From Candidatus Omnitrophota bacterium (GTDB taxonomy: Bacteria; Omnitrophota; Gorgyraeia; Tantalellales; Tantalellaceae): a stretch of DNA of 51,272 nucleotides. This document shows, piece after piece, positions 8,601 through 16,412 of this stretch. The first letter of the stretch is position 1. The number at the start of each line of letters is the position of its first letter. A model generated the notes under the pieces. It worked only from the letters and a program-made list of their open reading frames with translations, was not told where the DNA came from and did no database searches. The stretch spans positions 1-51,272 of the forward strand of contig WJMG01000077.1 of NCBI GenBank assembly GCA_014728075.1, written 5' to 3'. A program made the position numbers and the translations under genes.

Positions 8601-8629
8601 ATTGTAGGGCTATTGCCATCGAGCGTCAA
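8601..8629 (-). promoter_or_regulatory. Promoter of lipA, probably leaderless
   Basis: On the minus strand TTGACG (8629-8624) and TACAAT (8606-8601) are separated by 17 bp. The -10 box ends 6 bp before the lipA ATG, so the expected start point is at or within 1-2 nt of the start codon. The -35 hexamer is part of a GCTTGACGC repeat word. Confidence 0.55.
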
Positions 8630-8755
8630 GCGTCAAGTTGGGGAGGAAAGGCCCCGGTGATGAGATCCCCGCTCTTCGGACCCCGCGTCCGGATCCTGCT
8701 TCGACGCTTTGCCGGCACGCCGGTACCCCGGTTCACCGGCTTGACGCTTAACGCT
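8622..8755 (+). repeat. Long-range inverted repeat of GCGTCAAG words
   Basis: The 20-nt left arm (8622-8641) matches the reverse complement of the right arm (8736-8755) at 17 of 20 positions, and all three differences are transitions. The arms hold the words AGCGTCAAGCGTCAAG and CTTGACGCTTAACGCT. The 94-nt interior is GC-rich with small palindromes. The element fills the divergent lipA/dnaX spacer. Confidence 0.65.
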
Positions 8756-8771
8756 AAAAATACAGAAAGAC

Positions 8772-8800
8772 TTGAACTTTAAGCTTCGCGGCTATACAAT
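8772..8800 (+). promoter_or_regulatory. Promoter of dnaX
   Basis: TTGAAC (8772-8777) and TACAAT (8795-8800) with a 17-bp spacer. Transcription would begin near 8807, leaving a leader of about 40 nt with no obvious Shine-Dalgarno sequence before ATG 8847. Confidence 0.55.
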
Positions 8801-8846
8801 AAATACACACTTGTTCATAATCTGTAACCTAACACTTAACACTGAA

Positions 8847-10514
8847 ATGTCCTACACGATATTAGCGCGAAAATACAGGCCCCAGGTCTTTGATGATGTG
8901 ATAGGCCAGGAAATGGTCACCAGGACGCTTAAAAATTCCATCCGCCAGGGAAGGGTAGCCAACGCCTATATGTTCAGTGGTCCGCGCGGGGTCGGGAAGA
9001 CCTCGATAGCCAGGCTTCTGGCGAAGACCCTTAACTGCGAGGAGAAGGAAGAAGCAAAGCGCCCCTGCAACAAATGCCGGTCATGTCTGGAGATATCAGG
9101 AGGCAACAATATCGATGTGCTTGAAATAGACGGAGCTTCCAACAACGGCGTTGACGAGATAAGGGCCCTGCGGGAAAATGTCAAGTTCACTCCGTCCAAA
9201 GGACGGTACAAGATCTATATTATAGACGAAGTTCACATGCTTTCGACCGGCGCGTTCAACGCGCTTCTCAAGACGCTTGAAGAACCGCCGGCCCATGTGA
9301 AGTTCATCTTCGCCACTACCGAACCGCATAAGGTTTTGCCTACCATAATGTCAAGGTGCCAGAGGTTCGATTTCAAGAGGATATCTCCCCGCGAGATACA
9401 CCATCGCCTGGCTTTTATAGCGGAAACCGAGAAAATAGAGCTTGAGGAGAAAGCAGCTCTGCTCATAGCGCGTTCGGCCGATGGCAGTCTCAGGGACGCT
9501 CTTGTGATACTGGACCAGATGGTGTCTTTTTCGGGTAACAAAGTCTCTTCCGACGATGTGGTGGAACTTTTGGGCATGGTCCACCGGGACAGTATTTCCG
9601 GGTTGGCCGGTGCTATAACGGCTAACGATCCCGGAGAGGTCGCCCGGAAACTGGATGAGATGATAAACGCCGGAAAAGACCCTATTTTCATAGCCCAGAG
9701 CCTTCTGAGCTATTTCAGGGATGTCATGGTGGTAAAGGCTGCCGGAGGCCCCACACAGGATATGGCCCTGGCGCAAGAGGAGCTGGCAGAGATAAACGAG
9801 CAGGCCGAAGCCCTTCCTCTGGATGAGATATTATACATACTTCAGAACATCTCCCACAGTATAGGGCTTATGAAAGGGACACTTTTCGCGAGAGCCCCTC
9901 TGGAGATCGCGCTGATACGGCTTACGCGAAGAAAGTATAAGCTTTCCCTGCCTGAGCTTTACGAACGGATCTCAGGAATGGATGAAACGGGGGATGAAGG
10001 GGCCGGGGGTTCTTTTAGTGCTGCGATGGACCGGAAACCCGGTCCCAGGTCGGTGGGCGCCGGTGCGCCGGAAAGCCCGGCTGTCTCCCGGGAAGAAGGG
10101 TCTGAAGACGAGCCGGACCAGGGGTTCGACAACTCAAAATTCCACTGGAAAGCATTGCTTAAATATCTTAAAAGCACAAAGATGTCCGTTTTCACTTTTC
10201 TGAGCGCCGGAAGGCCGCTTGAGCTCAGCGCGGAGAAAATAGTGATCGGTTTTGACAAAGAACACGAGTTCTATGTAGAAACTCTCGAGACGGATACCAA
10301 TAAGGCCATTTTAAGAGAAGCTGTGGATAAGGTCACAGGAGCCTCTCCGCGGATACAATATGAGATCCTCGAAGCTGACACTCCGGACCCTCAAAGAAAA
10401 GAAGAGACCGAAAGGAAAAAGGCCGAAGCCAAAGAGAGAATGAAACCCGTAGTTGAACAGGCTATGGATGTTTTCGGCGGCAGAGTGGTCAGGGACATAG
10501 CGGAGGAAGGGTGA
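8847..10514 (+). CDS. dnaX: DNA polymerase III subunit tau/gamma
   Basis: A 555-residue AAA+ clamp-loader subunit. Walker A is GPRGVGKT (45-52). The zinc site is C64, C74, C77 and C80. Walker B is IIDEVH (about 125-130), followed by TLEEPP, and the sensor 1 region is FATTEPHKVLPTIMSRC. Domain III runs to about residue 370. A Pro/Gly/Ser-rich linker follows, then a tau-specific C-terminal part. ATG 8847 (MSYTILARKYRP) is the conserved start; an in-frame ATG at 8772 lies inside the promoter. The stop overlaps the recR start by one base (TGATG), so the two are translationally coupled. YbaB, often between them, is absent. Confidence 0.97.
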   Translation: MSYTILARKYRPQVFDDVIGQEMVTRTLKNSIRQGRVANAYMFSGPRGVGKTSIARLLAKTLNCEEKEEAKRPCNKCRSCLEISGGNNIDVLEIDGASNNGVDEIRALRENVKFTPSKGRYKIYIIDEVHMLSTGAFNALLKTLEEPPAHVKFIFATTEPHKVLPTIMSRCQRFDFKRISPREIHHRLAFIAETEKIELEEKAALLIARSADGSLRDALVILDQMVSFSGNKVSSDDVVELLGMVHRDSISGLAGAITANDPGEVARKLDEMINAGKDPIFIAQSLLSYFRDVMVVKAAGGPTQDMALAQEELAEINEQAEALPLDEILYILQNISHSIGLMKGTLFARAPLEIALIRLTRRKYKLSLPELYERISGMDETGDEGAGGSFSAAMDRKPGPRSVGAGAPESPAVSREEGSEDEPDQGFDNSKFHWKALLKYLKSTKMSVFTFLSAGRPLELSAEKIVIGFDKEHEFYVETLETDTNKAILREAVDKVTGASPRIQYEILEADTPDPQRKEETERKKAEAKERMKPVVEQAMDVFGGRVVRDIAEEG

Positions 10515-11113
10515 TGTCAGTTAAAGGTTTTCCCCGGCCGATGGCAAGGCTTATAGAAGAGTTCAGTAAGATGCCGGGTATCGGCAGGCATTCCGCCCAG
10601 AGACTTACTTTCCACATTCTCCAGGCTCCGAAGAAAGATGTCGAATCACTTTTACGGGTTATCGGAGAGGTCAAGGATAACATCAAATTCTGTTCCAGGT
10701 GCAATAATCTTAGTGAAGGGGAAGAGTGTTCGATATGTTCCGACAGTTCCAGGGATAAGACCCGCATCTGTGTGGTAGAGGGGCCGAACGCGGTTATCGC
10801 CATGGAAAAAAGCGGCATTTACAAGGGCCTTTACCATGTTCTGCTCGGAGAGCTTTCACCCATAGACGGCGTGGGACCGGAAGATATAAAGATAAAGGAC
10901 CTGCTGCACCGGGTGAAGGATGAAGATATAAAGGAGATCATCCTGGCTACGGATTTCACTACCGAAGGTGAAACTACCGCTCTTTACCTGGAAGAGCTTT
11001 TGAAGCCTTTTAAGGTCAGGATAACAAGGCTGGCCAGGGGAGTGCCGGTCGGCGCCAACCTCGAGAACGCGGATATAGCTACCATACAGAGGGCTTTCGA
11101 GGAGAGAAGGTAG
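10514..11113 (+). CDS. recR: Recombination mediator RecR
   Basis: A 199-residue RecFOR-pathway protein that helps load RecA at gapped DNA. It has the N-terminal helix-hairpin-helix MPGIGRHSAQR, the four-cysteine zinc finger C60, C63, C72 and C75, and the Toprim core CVVEGPNAVIAMEKSG...LGELSPIDGVGPE...TDFTTEGETTA. GGAGGAAGG (10502-10510) inside the end of dnaX serves as ribosome site for ATG 10514; GTG 10511 is in frame but too close. Coupled with dnaX in the usual order. Confidence 0.96.
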   Translation: MSVKGFPRPMARLIEEFSKMPGIGRHSAQRLTFHILQAPKKDVESLLRVIGEVKDNIKFCSRCNNLSEGEECSICSDSSRDKTRICVVEGPNAVIAMEKSGIYKGLYHVLLGELSPIDGVGPEDIKIKDLLHRVKDEDIKEIILATDFTTEGETTALYLEELLKPFKVRITRLARGVPVGANLENADIATIQRAFEERR

Positions 11114-11196
11114 GTCCGGGGTCGGGTCCAGGTCCGGTTTTTTTCTCAACCCCGGCCAAAGGCTAAACCTGCCGGCAGGTTGCTGCCGGCTCAGGC

Positions 11197-11224
11197 TTGA
11201 CACCTTTACATTTTTCATTATACT
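11197..11224 (+). promoter_or_regulatory. Sigma-70 type promoter
   Basis: TTGACA (11197-11202) and TATACT (11219-11224) with a 16-bp spacer, a near-consensus promoter in the recR/membrane-protein spacer. Predicted start is near 11231, giving a 60-nt A/T-rich leader ending in AAGGAGG before ATG 11293. Confidence 0.7.
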
Positions 11225-11292
11225 TTGATTAAGATATATATATTAAACTATTAATAAGTATTTCAACTCTAATTGTGTCTAAGGAGGTCTTT

Positions 11293-12087
11293 ATGGGGAT
11301 TTTTGAAGCTGTAAAAAAAGGTTTCAGCCAGACCGCTAAACTGATGAATGTGGTAGTGGTCTTCTTTATCTTTAATGTTGTGGTCGGGCTTATAAGCCTG
11401 CCTCTGGCGAATCCGGAAAGGGCCGGAAATCCCGGTATAGTAGCGGTCTCGATCATTTCGAGCATCCTGTTCTTCCTTATATTCATTTTCCTTCAGGGGG
11501 GCGCCCTGGGCCTCGTCCGCGACCAGATAAAGGCCGGGTCCAACAGTATGGCGCAATTCGTGGAATACGGCAAAAAGTTCTATCTGAGGATATTAGGGCT
11601 GTTGGTCCTTTACATTCTGGTAGCCATAGCGGTCGTCCTTGTTCTGAGCCTCGTAAGCGCCGGACTTCTTCTTCTGGGGGACAACATACTTACCAGGACA
11701 CTGGTGGCCGTACTGGTCACGGTTGTGGCCGTTGGTGTAATAACCCTTCTCATCTATCCGGTATATTCTATTGTAGTAGATGATATAGGAGCCATTGCCG
11801 CGCTTAAAAAAGGGATAGACAAAGCAAGATCTAATTTTATATCGACATTGGGGCTTTTTATAATCCTGCTTCTTATAAGTCTGGTGATCTCTCTCATTAT
11901 AGGTTTCGTTGTCGGTCTTGTTACGGTACCTCTTACGGTGGGATTAAGTCAGGTGATCATCGCTATAGTCAACGCCGCGGTCCAGTCTTACATACCGGTC
12001 ATAATGATGGTGGCTTTCATGAGCTTTTACATGTCTCTCGAAGGCGGTTCTCCGGCCGGAATGGAAGCTTCGACTACGGAAATTTAA
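11293..12087 (+). CDS. Polytopic inner-membrane protein of unknown function
   Basis: A 264-residue, very hydrophobic protein with about six predicted membrane segments (near residues 18-40, 48-70, 97-125, 133-160, 188-225 and 230-250). A charged loop, VDDIGAIAALKKGIDKAR, follows the fourth segment. This GxxAALKKGxxxxR pattern resembles poorly characterised membrane proteins of the DUF4013/glycerophosphodiesterase membrane-domain type, but I cannot name the function. ATG 11293 has a strong site (AAGGAGG, 11281-11287); GTG 11275 in frame lies upstream of that site. It has its own promoter and terminator and so is probably monocistronic. Confidence 0.75.
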   Translation: MGIFEAVKKGFSQTAKLMNVVVVFFIFNVVVGLISLPLANPERAGNPGIVAVSIISSILFFLIFIFLQGGALGLVRDQIKAGSNSMAQFVEYGKKFYLRILGLLVLYILVAIAVVLVLSLVSAGLLLLGDNILTRTLVAVLVTVVAVGVITLLIYPVYSIVVDDIGAIAALKKGIDKARSNFISTLGLFIILLLISLVISLIIGFVVGLVTVPLTVGLSQVIIAIVNAAVQSYIPVIMMVAFMSFYMSLEGGSPAGMEASTTEI

Positions 12088-12112
12088 CCGAAGTATCATC
12101 TGTGGCAAATTC

Positions 12113-12142
12113 AAAAAGGGCGGCGGTTCGGCCGCCCTTTTT
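12113..12142 (+). terminator. Intrinsic terminator
   Basis: AAAAAGGGCGGC (12113-12124) pairs with GCCGCCCTTTTT (12131-12142) over a GGTTCG loop. This strong bidirectional-looking terminator sits 25 bp after the membrane-protein stop. Confidence 0.9.
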
Positions 12143-12165
12143 GTGTGCCCGTGATCGGGTGTAGC

Positions 12166-12226
12166 GTACCGGGTACCGTTCCAGCTTTGTACCGGGTACG
12201 GAAATAAGGCGGTACCTGTCCCCACC
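12166..12226 (+). repeat. GTACC repeat element, copy 1
   Basis: A 61-bp element: two GTACCGGGTAC palindromes with TTCCAGCTTT between them, then AAGGCGGTACCTGTCCCC. Copy 3 (41734-41794) matches at about nine tenths of positions; copy 2 (35936-35973) is a partial version in the same orientation. It resembles REP-type palindromic elements mobilised by Y1 (TnpA-REP) transposases, but no transposase is present here. Confidence 0.7.
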
Positions 12227-12250
12227 ACGCTAGCGGTGAATCAAAAAACA

Positions 12251-12436
12251 GCGCCGATTGGCGCAGCCCGCACCTTTAGCCTTTTGCCTCTAACCTTTCG
12301 AAGGCGACTGTAAAAACATATATTTTATCCTTCATCCTTTTTCTCTACTTGTACCTCAACGAAACCCCTAGCTTCGACCAGCGAGCTTTTTTTTAACCCT
12401 GTAAACTTTTGCTTTTGCCTCTGGCTTTTCGATGGC
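12251..12436 (+). repeat. Spacer with hairpin and GCCTTTTGCC direct repeats
   Basis: This is the middle of the 546-bp gene-free stretch 12088-12633. It holds a GCGCC-GATT-GGCGC hairpin (12251-12264) and two 26-nt direct repeats (12280-12305 and 12411-12436; 21 of 26 identical) made of TTTTGCCTCT and CTTTTCGA-GGC words. No coding potential is seen. The words are the pyrimidine type found before other start codons in the window. Confidence 0.5.
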
Positions 12437-12466
12437 TAATGCCTGAAGCCCGACATTTTATATCTC

Positions 12467-12495
12467 TTTACCTTATTATATACATATGATACAAT
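12467..12495 (+). promoter_or_regulatory. Extended -10 promoter of the pyruvate:ferredoxin oxidoreductase gene
   Basis: TACAAT (12490-12495) is preceded by TGA, an extended -10, with TTTACC (12467-12472) 17 bp upstream. Predicted start is near 12502, leaving a leader of about 130 nt that is A/T-rich and ends in CAGGAGGTC. Confidence 0.45.
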
Positions 12496-12633
12496 AAATA
12501 GCCGTTTATCGGTCCGACCCGGATCTTATCAATTCTTTTCATTAAATATTAGCAAAAAAGATCGAATTTACGATTCTGTAACAGTACCAGTAGCTAATGA
12601 TGCCACAATTAACCGCCTTCAGGAGGTCAAGCA

Positions 12634-15600
12634 ATGAAACGCAATATGGTTCCGCACGATGGTAACAGCGCAGTAGCCCATGTAGCCCACGCTACAAACG
12701 AAGTCATAGCCATTTATCCTATAACGCCGTCATCCCCCATGGGGGAGATATCGGACGCTAAATCCGCGATGAATAAACCCAACATATGGGGGACCGTGCC
12801 TGATGTAGTTGAGCTGCAGTCCGAAGGAGGCGCTTCCGGGGCCGTTCACGGGGCTCTGACTTCCGGCGCGCTTACGACCACTTTTACGGCGTCCCAGGGG
12901 CTGCTTCTCATGATCCCGAACATGTATAAGATCGCGGGAGAGCTGACCCCGACCGTTTTTCACATAGCCTCCAGGTCTTTAGCCTGCCAGGCTTTGTCCA
13001 TTTTCGGGGACCATTCGGATGTCATGGCAGCGAGATCGACCGGATGGGCCTTGCTCGCTTCCGCCAGCGTTCAGGAAGCTATGGATTTTGCTCTTATAGC
13101 GCAGGCGGCGACACTTGAGGCAAGGGTGCCTTTTCTTCATTATTTTGAAGGTTTCAGGGTATCTCACGAGATACAGAAGATAGAAGAGCTTGCTTACGAA
13201 GATATGAAGGAAATGCTGGACCCGGAACTTATCAGGGCGCACAGGAAAAGGGGCCTTAATCCGGAACGCCCCGAACTGCGGGGGACTTCGCAGAACCCCG
13301 ATGTTTATTTCCAGGGGAGGGAGTCCGTCAATAAATATTACCAGGCCGTTCCGTCCATAGTGCAGAAGACCATGGATAAGTTCGGTAAGCTTACCGGCAG
13401 GCAATATCACCTTTTTGATTATGTAGGCGCTGAAGACGCCGAAAAGGTCATAGTGATAATGGGATGCGGTTCCGAAGCGGTGCACGAAACGGTTGAGGCC
13501 CTGAATTCAAAGGGTGAAAAAACAGGTGTGCTGAAAGTAAGGCTTTTCAGGCCTTTCGATACGAAAGCTTTCGTGTCGGCGCTGCCCTCCAGCGTAAAGT
13601 CGATAGCGGTGCTTGACAGGACCAAGGAACCAGGCAGCCTGGGTGAACCTCTTTACGAAGATGTGAGGACCGCCATAGGCGAAGCGATGGAAGAGGGTAT
13701 CGCGGGGTTCAAGAAATATCCCGCCGTAGTCGGCGGGCGCTACGGCCTTGGATCGGCCGAGTTTACTCCAGCCATGATAAAGGGTGTTTTTGACAACCTT
13801 TCGGCCGAAAGACCCAGGAATCATTTCACGGTGGGGATAAACGACGATGTTACAGGTACCAGCCTGGAGTATGAACCCTCTTTTTCCGCCGAGAACGAGG
13901 AAACCTACAGGGCCATGTTCTACGGTCTCGGATCGGACGGTACCGTAGGGGCCAACAAGAATTCCATCAAGATAATAGCCGAGAAGACCGAGAACAACGC
14001 TCAGGGCTATTTTGTATATGATTCAAAAAAGGCCGGGGCTGTGACTATTTCCCATCTCAGGTTCGGAAAGAAACCAATAAGAAGCCCGTACCTTATAACG
14101 ACGGCCGATTTTCTGGCCTGCCATAACTTTTCCTTCCTGGAAAAGTACGATATGCTCAAGAACATAAAAGAAGGAGGCACTTTCCTTCTGACATCAATGC
14201 ACGGCAAGGATGATGTCTGGCAGCATATACCGGTAAAGGTGCAGAAACAGATAATAGATAAGAAGCTTAAATTCTATGTTATCGACGCCGTTAAGATAGC
14301 TGAAGAAGTGGGCCTGGGGGCAAGAATAAATGTCATAATGCAGACCGCTTTTTTCAAGATATCCCAGGTCATAGACGAAAAAGTCGCCATAGATTCCATC
14401 AAGGAAGCCATCAAGAAGACCTACGGAAAGAAAGGAGAGAAGGTGGTAGAGATGAATGTCAAGGCCGTTGATATGGCCCTTGACAGCATAGAAGAGGTAG
14501 ATGTTCCCGAGTCCGTTTCGGGAGAGGAGAAAAAAGAAGAGACCGTCAGCGCTTCCGCTCCCGAGTTCGTGAAAAAGACCACCGCTAAGATCATGCGCGG
14601 GGAGGGCGATAAAATATCCGTTTCGGAAATGCCGGCGGACGGGACATGGCCTACGGGTACTACACAGTACGAAAAAAGGAACATCGCTATAAACATACCC
14701 GTATGGAACCCTGACACCTGCATACAATGCGGCAGGTGCGTAATGGTCTGTCCACACGCGGTTATACGGGCCAAAAAATACGATAAGACCCTTTTGTCGG
14801 ACGCGTCCGATACCTTCAAACATTCCGAAGTAAAGCCCAAACCAGTGGAAGGAAAGGTGTATACCCTCCAGGTGGCGCCGGAAGATTGTACGGGTTGCGG
14901 GGCGTGTGTGGTGAACTGCCCTATGAAGGAGAAAGAAGCTATAAAGATGCAGCATCAGGAACCCCTGAGGGAACAGGAAGTCCGGAACTGGGATTTTTTC
15001 CTCAGTATACCGGAGACGGACCCCAAAGAGTTCAACAGGGGAGCCATGAACGGAATACAGTTCGTCAAACCTCTTTTCGAGTTCTCGGGAGCCTGTGCGG
15101 GTTGCGGTGAGACCGCTTATATCAAGCTCATGTCCCAGCTTTTCGGAGACAGGGCCCTGATAGCCAACGCTACGGGATGTTCTTCTATATACGGCGGTAA
15201 CCTTCCCACTACGCCCTACTGCAAGAGGGAGGACGGCAGAGGCCCCGCGTGGAACAATTCGCTTTTTGAGGATAATGCGGAACTTGCTTACGGGATGAGG
15301 CTTACCGTCGATAAATATACCGTTTACGCCGGAGAACTTGCCGATAAGATAATTTCTTCGGGTTCGTGCGATAAGGGGATTATAAAGATCCTAAAAGAGA
15401 TGAAGGACGCGGATCAATCCACTCAGGAAGGCATAGAAGATCAGAGGAAGAGGGTGACGGAAGCTAAAAAGCTTCTTGAGAAATGCGAATGTTCCGATTG
15501 TTCGGAACTGCTGAGCGTGGCCGATCACTTTATCAAAAGATCCGTATGGGCCGTGGGCGGGGACGGCTGGGCCTATGACATAGGTTACGGCGGGCTCGAC

Positions 15601-16215
15601 CATGTGCTCGCATCGGGCAGAAATGTCAATGTGCTTGTGCTCGACACCGAAGTGTATTCCAACACCGGCGGACAGGCTTCGAAAGCAACGCCAATGGGCG
15701 CGGTCGCGAAATTCGCCGCCAGCGGAAAGCCTATAGGAAAAAAAGACCTCGGGCTGATGGCCATGAGCTACGGCTATGTGTATGTGGCAAAGGTAGCAAT
15801 GGGAGCAAATCCCATGCAGGTCGTTAAAGCCTTCCAGGAAGCCGAATCTTACGACGGTCCTTCGCTTATAATGGCCTATTCGCATTGTATAGCTCACGGG
15901 GTTAACATGACCATGGGCTATGACGAGCAGAAAAAAGCCGTAGAATCGGGCCACTGGCCGCTTTTCAGGTATAATCCCGCGCTATGTGTCGAGGGTAAAA
16001 ATCCCATGATACTGGACTCCAGGGAGCCGAAAATACCTCTTGAGCAATATGTGTACGGTGAGAACAGGTATAATATCCTCAAGAAATCTAATCCTGAAAG
16101 ATCCAGGGAGCTAATAGAAAAAGCCCAGAAAATGGTCAACGATCAATACGCGCTTTATAAATACCTGGCGGAAAGGCAGATATCGAGCTGTCAGAAAGAG
16201 GAAATAAAAGCTTAG
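12634..16215 (+). CDS. nifJ: Pyruvate:ferredoxin (flavodoxin) oxidoreductase
   Basis: A 1193-residue single-chain enzyme that oxidatively decarboxylates pyruvate with CoA to acetyl-CoA, CO2 and reduced ferredoxin. Domain order is the usual one. The N-terminal pyrimidine-binding domain has YPITPSSPMGE. The transketolase C-like domain follows. A gamma domain (about 420-630) comes next. A double 4Fe-4S domain has CIQCGRCVMVCP (about 697-708) and CTGCGACVVNCP (about 752-763). The TPP domain has GACAGCGETAY, NATGCSSIYGG, GGDGWAYDIGYGG and DTEVYSNTGGQASK. Length matches full-size PFOR. CAGGAGG precedes the ATG. It is monocistronic between its promoter and a strong terminator. A central anaerobic enzyme, present-day direction unknown. 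Confidence 0.97.
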   Translation: MKRNMVPHDGNSAVAHVAHATNEVIAIYPITPSSPMGEISDAKSAMNKPNIWGTVPDVVELQSEGGASGAVHGALTSGALTTTFTASQGLLLMIPNMYKIAGELTPTVFHIASRSLACQALSIFGDHSDVMAARSTGWALLASASVQEAMDFALIAQAATLEARVPFLHYFEGFRVSHEIQKIEELAYEDMKEMLDPELIRAHRKRGLNPERPELRGTSQNPDVYFQGRESVNKYYQAVPSIVQKTMDKFGKLTGRQYHLFDYVGAEDAEKVIVIMGCGSEAVHETVEALNSKGEKTGVLKVRLFRPFDTKAFVSALPSSVKSIAVLDRTKEPGSLGEPLYEDVRTAIGEAMEEGIAGFKKYPAVVGGRYGLGSAEFTPAMIKGVFDNLSAERPRNHFTVGINDDVTGTSLEYEPSFSAENEETYRAMFYGLGSDGTVGANKNSIKIIAEKTENNAQGYFVYDSKKAGAVTISHLRFGKKPIRSPYLITTADFLACHNFSFLEKYDMLKNIKEGGTFLLTSMHGKDDVWQHIPVKVQKQIIDKKLKFYVIDAVKIAEEVGLGARINVIMQTAFFKISQVIDEKVAIDSIKEAIKKTYGKKGEKVVEMNVKAVDMALDSIEEVDVPESVSGEEKKEETVSASAPEFVKKTTAKIMRGEGDKISVSEMPADGTWPTGTTQYEKRNIAINIPVWNPDTCIQCGRCVMVCPHAVIRAKKYDKTLLSDASDTFKHSEVKPKPVEGKVYTLQVAPEDCTGCGACVVNCPMKEKEAIKMQHQEPLREQEVRNWDFFLSIPETDPKEFNRGAMNGIQFVKPLFEFSGACAGCGETAYIKLMSQLFGDRALIANATGCSSIYGGNLPTTPYCKREDGRGPAWNNSLFEDNAELAYGMRLTVDKYTVYAGELADKIISSGSCDKGIIKILKEMKDADQSTQEGIEDQRKRVTEAKKLLEKCECSDCSELLSVADHFIKRSVWAVGGDGWAYDIGYGGLDHVLASGRNVNVLVLDTEVYSNTGGQASKATPMGAVAKFAASGKPIGKKDLGLMAMSYGYVYVAKVAMGANPMQVVKAFQEAESYDGPSLIMAYSHCIAHGVNMTMGYDEQKKAVESGHWPLFRYNPALCVEGKNPMILDSREPKIPLEQYVYGENRYNILKKSNPERSRELIEKAQKMVNDQYALYKYLAERQISSCQKEEIKA

Positions 16216-16236
16216 TATTTATAAGCACTTATCGAG

Positions 16237-16273
16237 AAAAAAGGCCGCAGGATCTTATCCTGCGGCCTTTTTT
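16237..16273 (+). terminator. Intrinsic terminator after nifJ
   Basis: A 17-bp stem: AAAAAAGGCCGCAGGAT pairs with ATCCTGCGGCCTTTTTT over a CTT loop, ending in a T-tract. It is A-tracted on the left, so it can act on both strands. Confidence 0.93.
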
Positions 16274-16352
16274 ATTAAAGCATCGGCCCGGTCCTCTCAT
16301 ATATGTACATAAAACATAAAACTAAAATTCTGTTAGGTTATAAAAAAGTAAC

Positions 16353-16381
16353 TTGTTCCACGAATAAATATATTATATAAT
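16353..16381 (+). promoter_or_regulatory. Promoter of the exported GGDEF gene
   Basis: TTGTTC (16353-16358) and TATAAT (16376-16381) are separated by 17 bp. Predicted start is near 16388, so the leader is only about 25-37 nt and A/T-rich. Confidence 0.6.
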
Positions 16382-16412
16382 TAACATCTAATATATAAGT
16401 TAGACAAACAAA

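Noticed and set aside
8595-8846. Signal recognition particle RNA near dnaX
   Set aside because: The conserved GGAAGCAG-type domain IV core was not found in the spacer, which is filled by an inverted repeat.
14194-14955. Minus-strand reading frame opposite nifJ
   Set aside because: Shadow of the strongly conserved oxidoreductase; His/Tyr/Leu-rich composition typical of antisense frames.
12634-16215. Gene fusion error in the oxidoreductase
   Set aside because: Domain order and length match single-chain enzymes, with two 4Fe-4S sites and the TPP motif in place.
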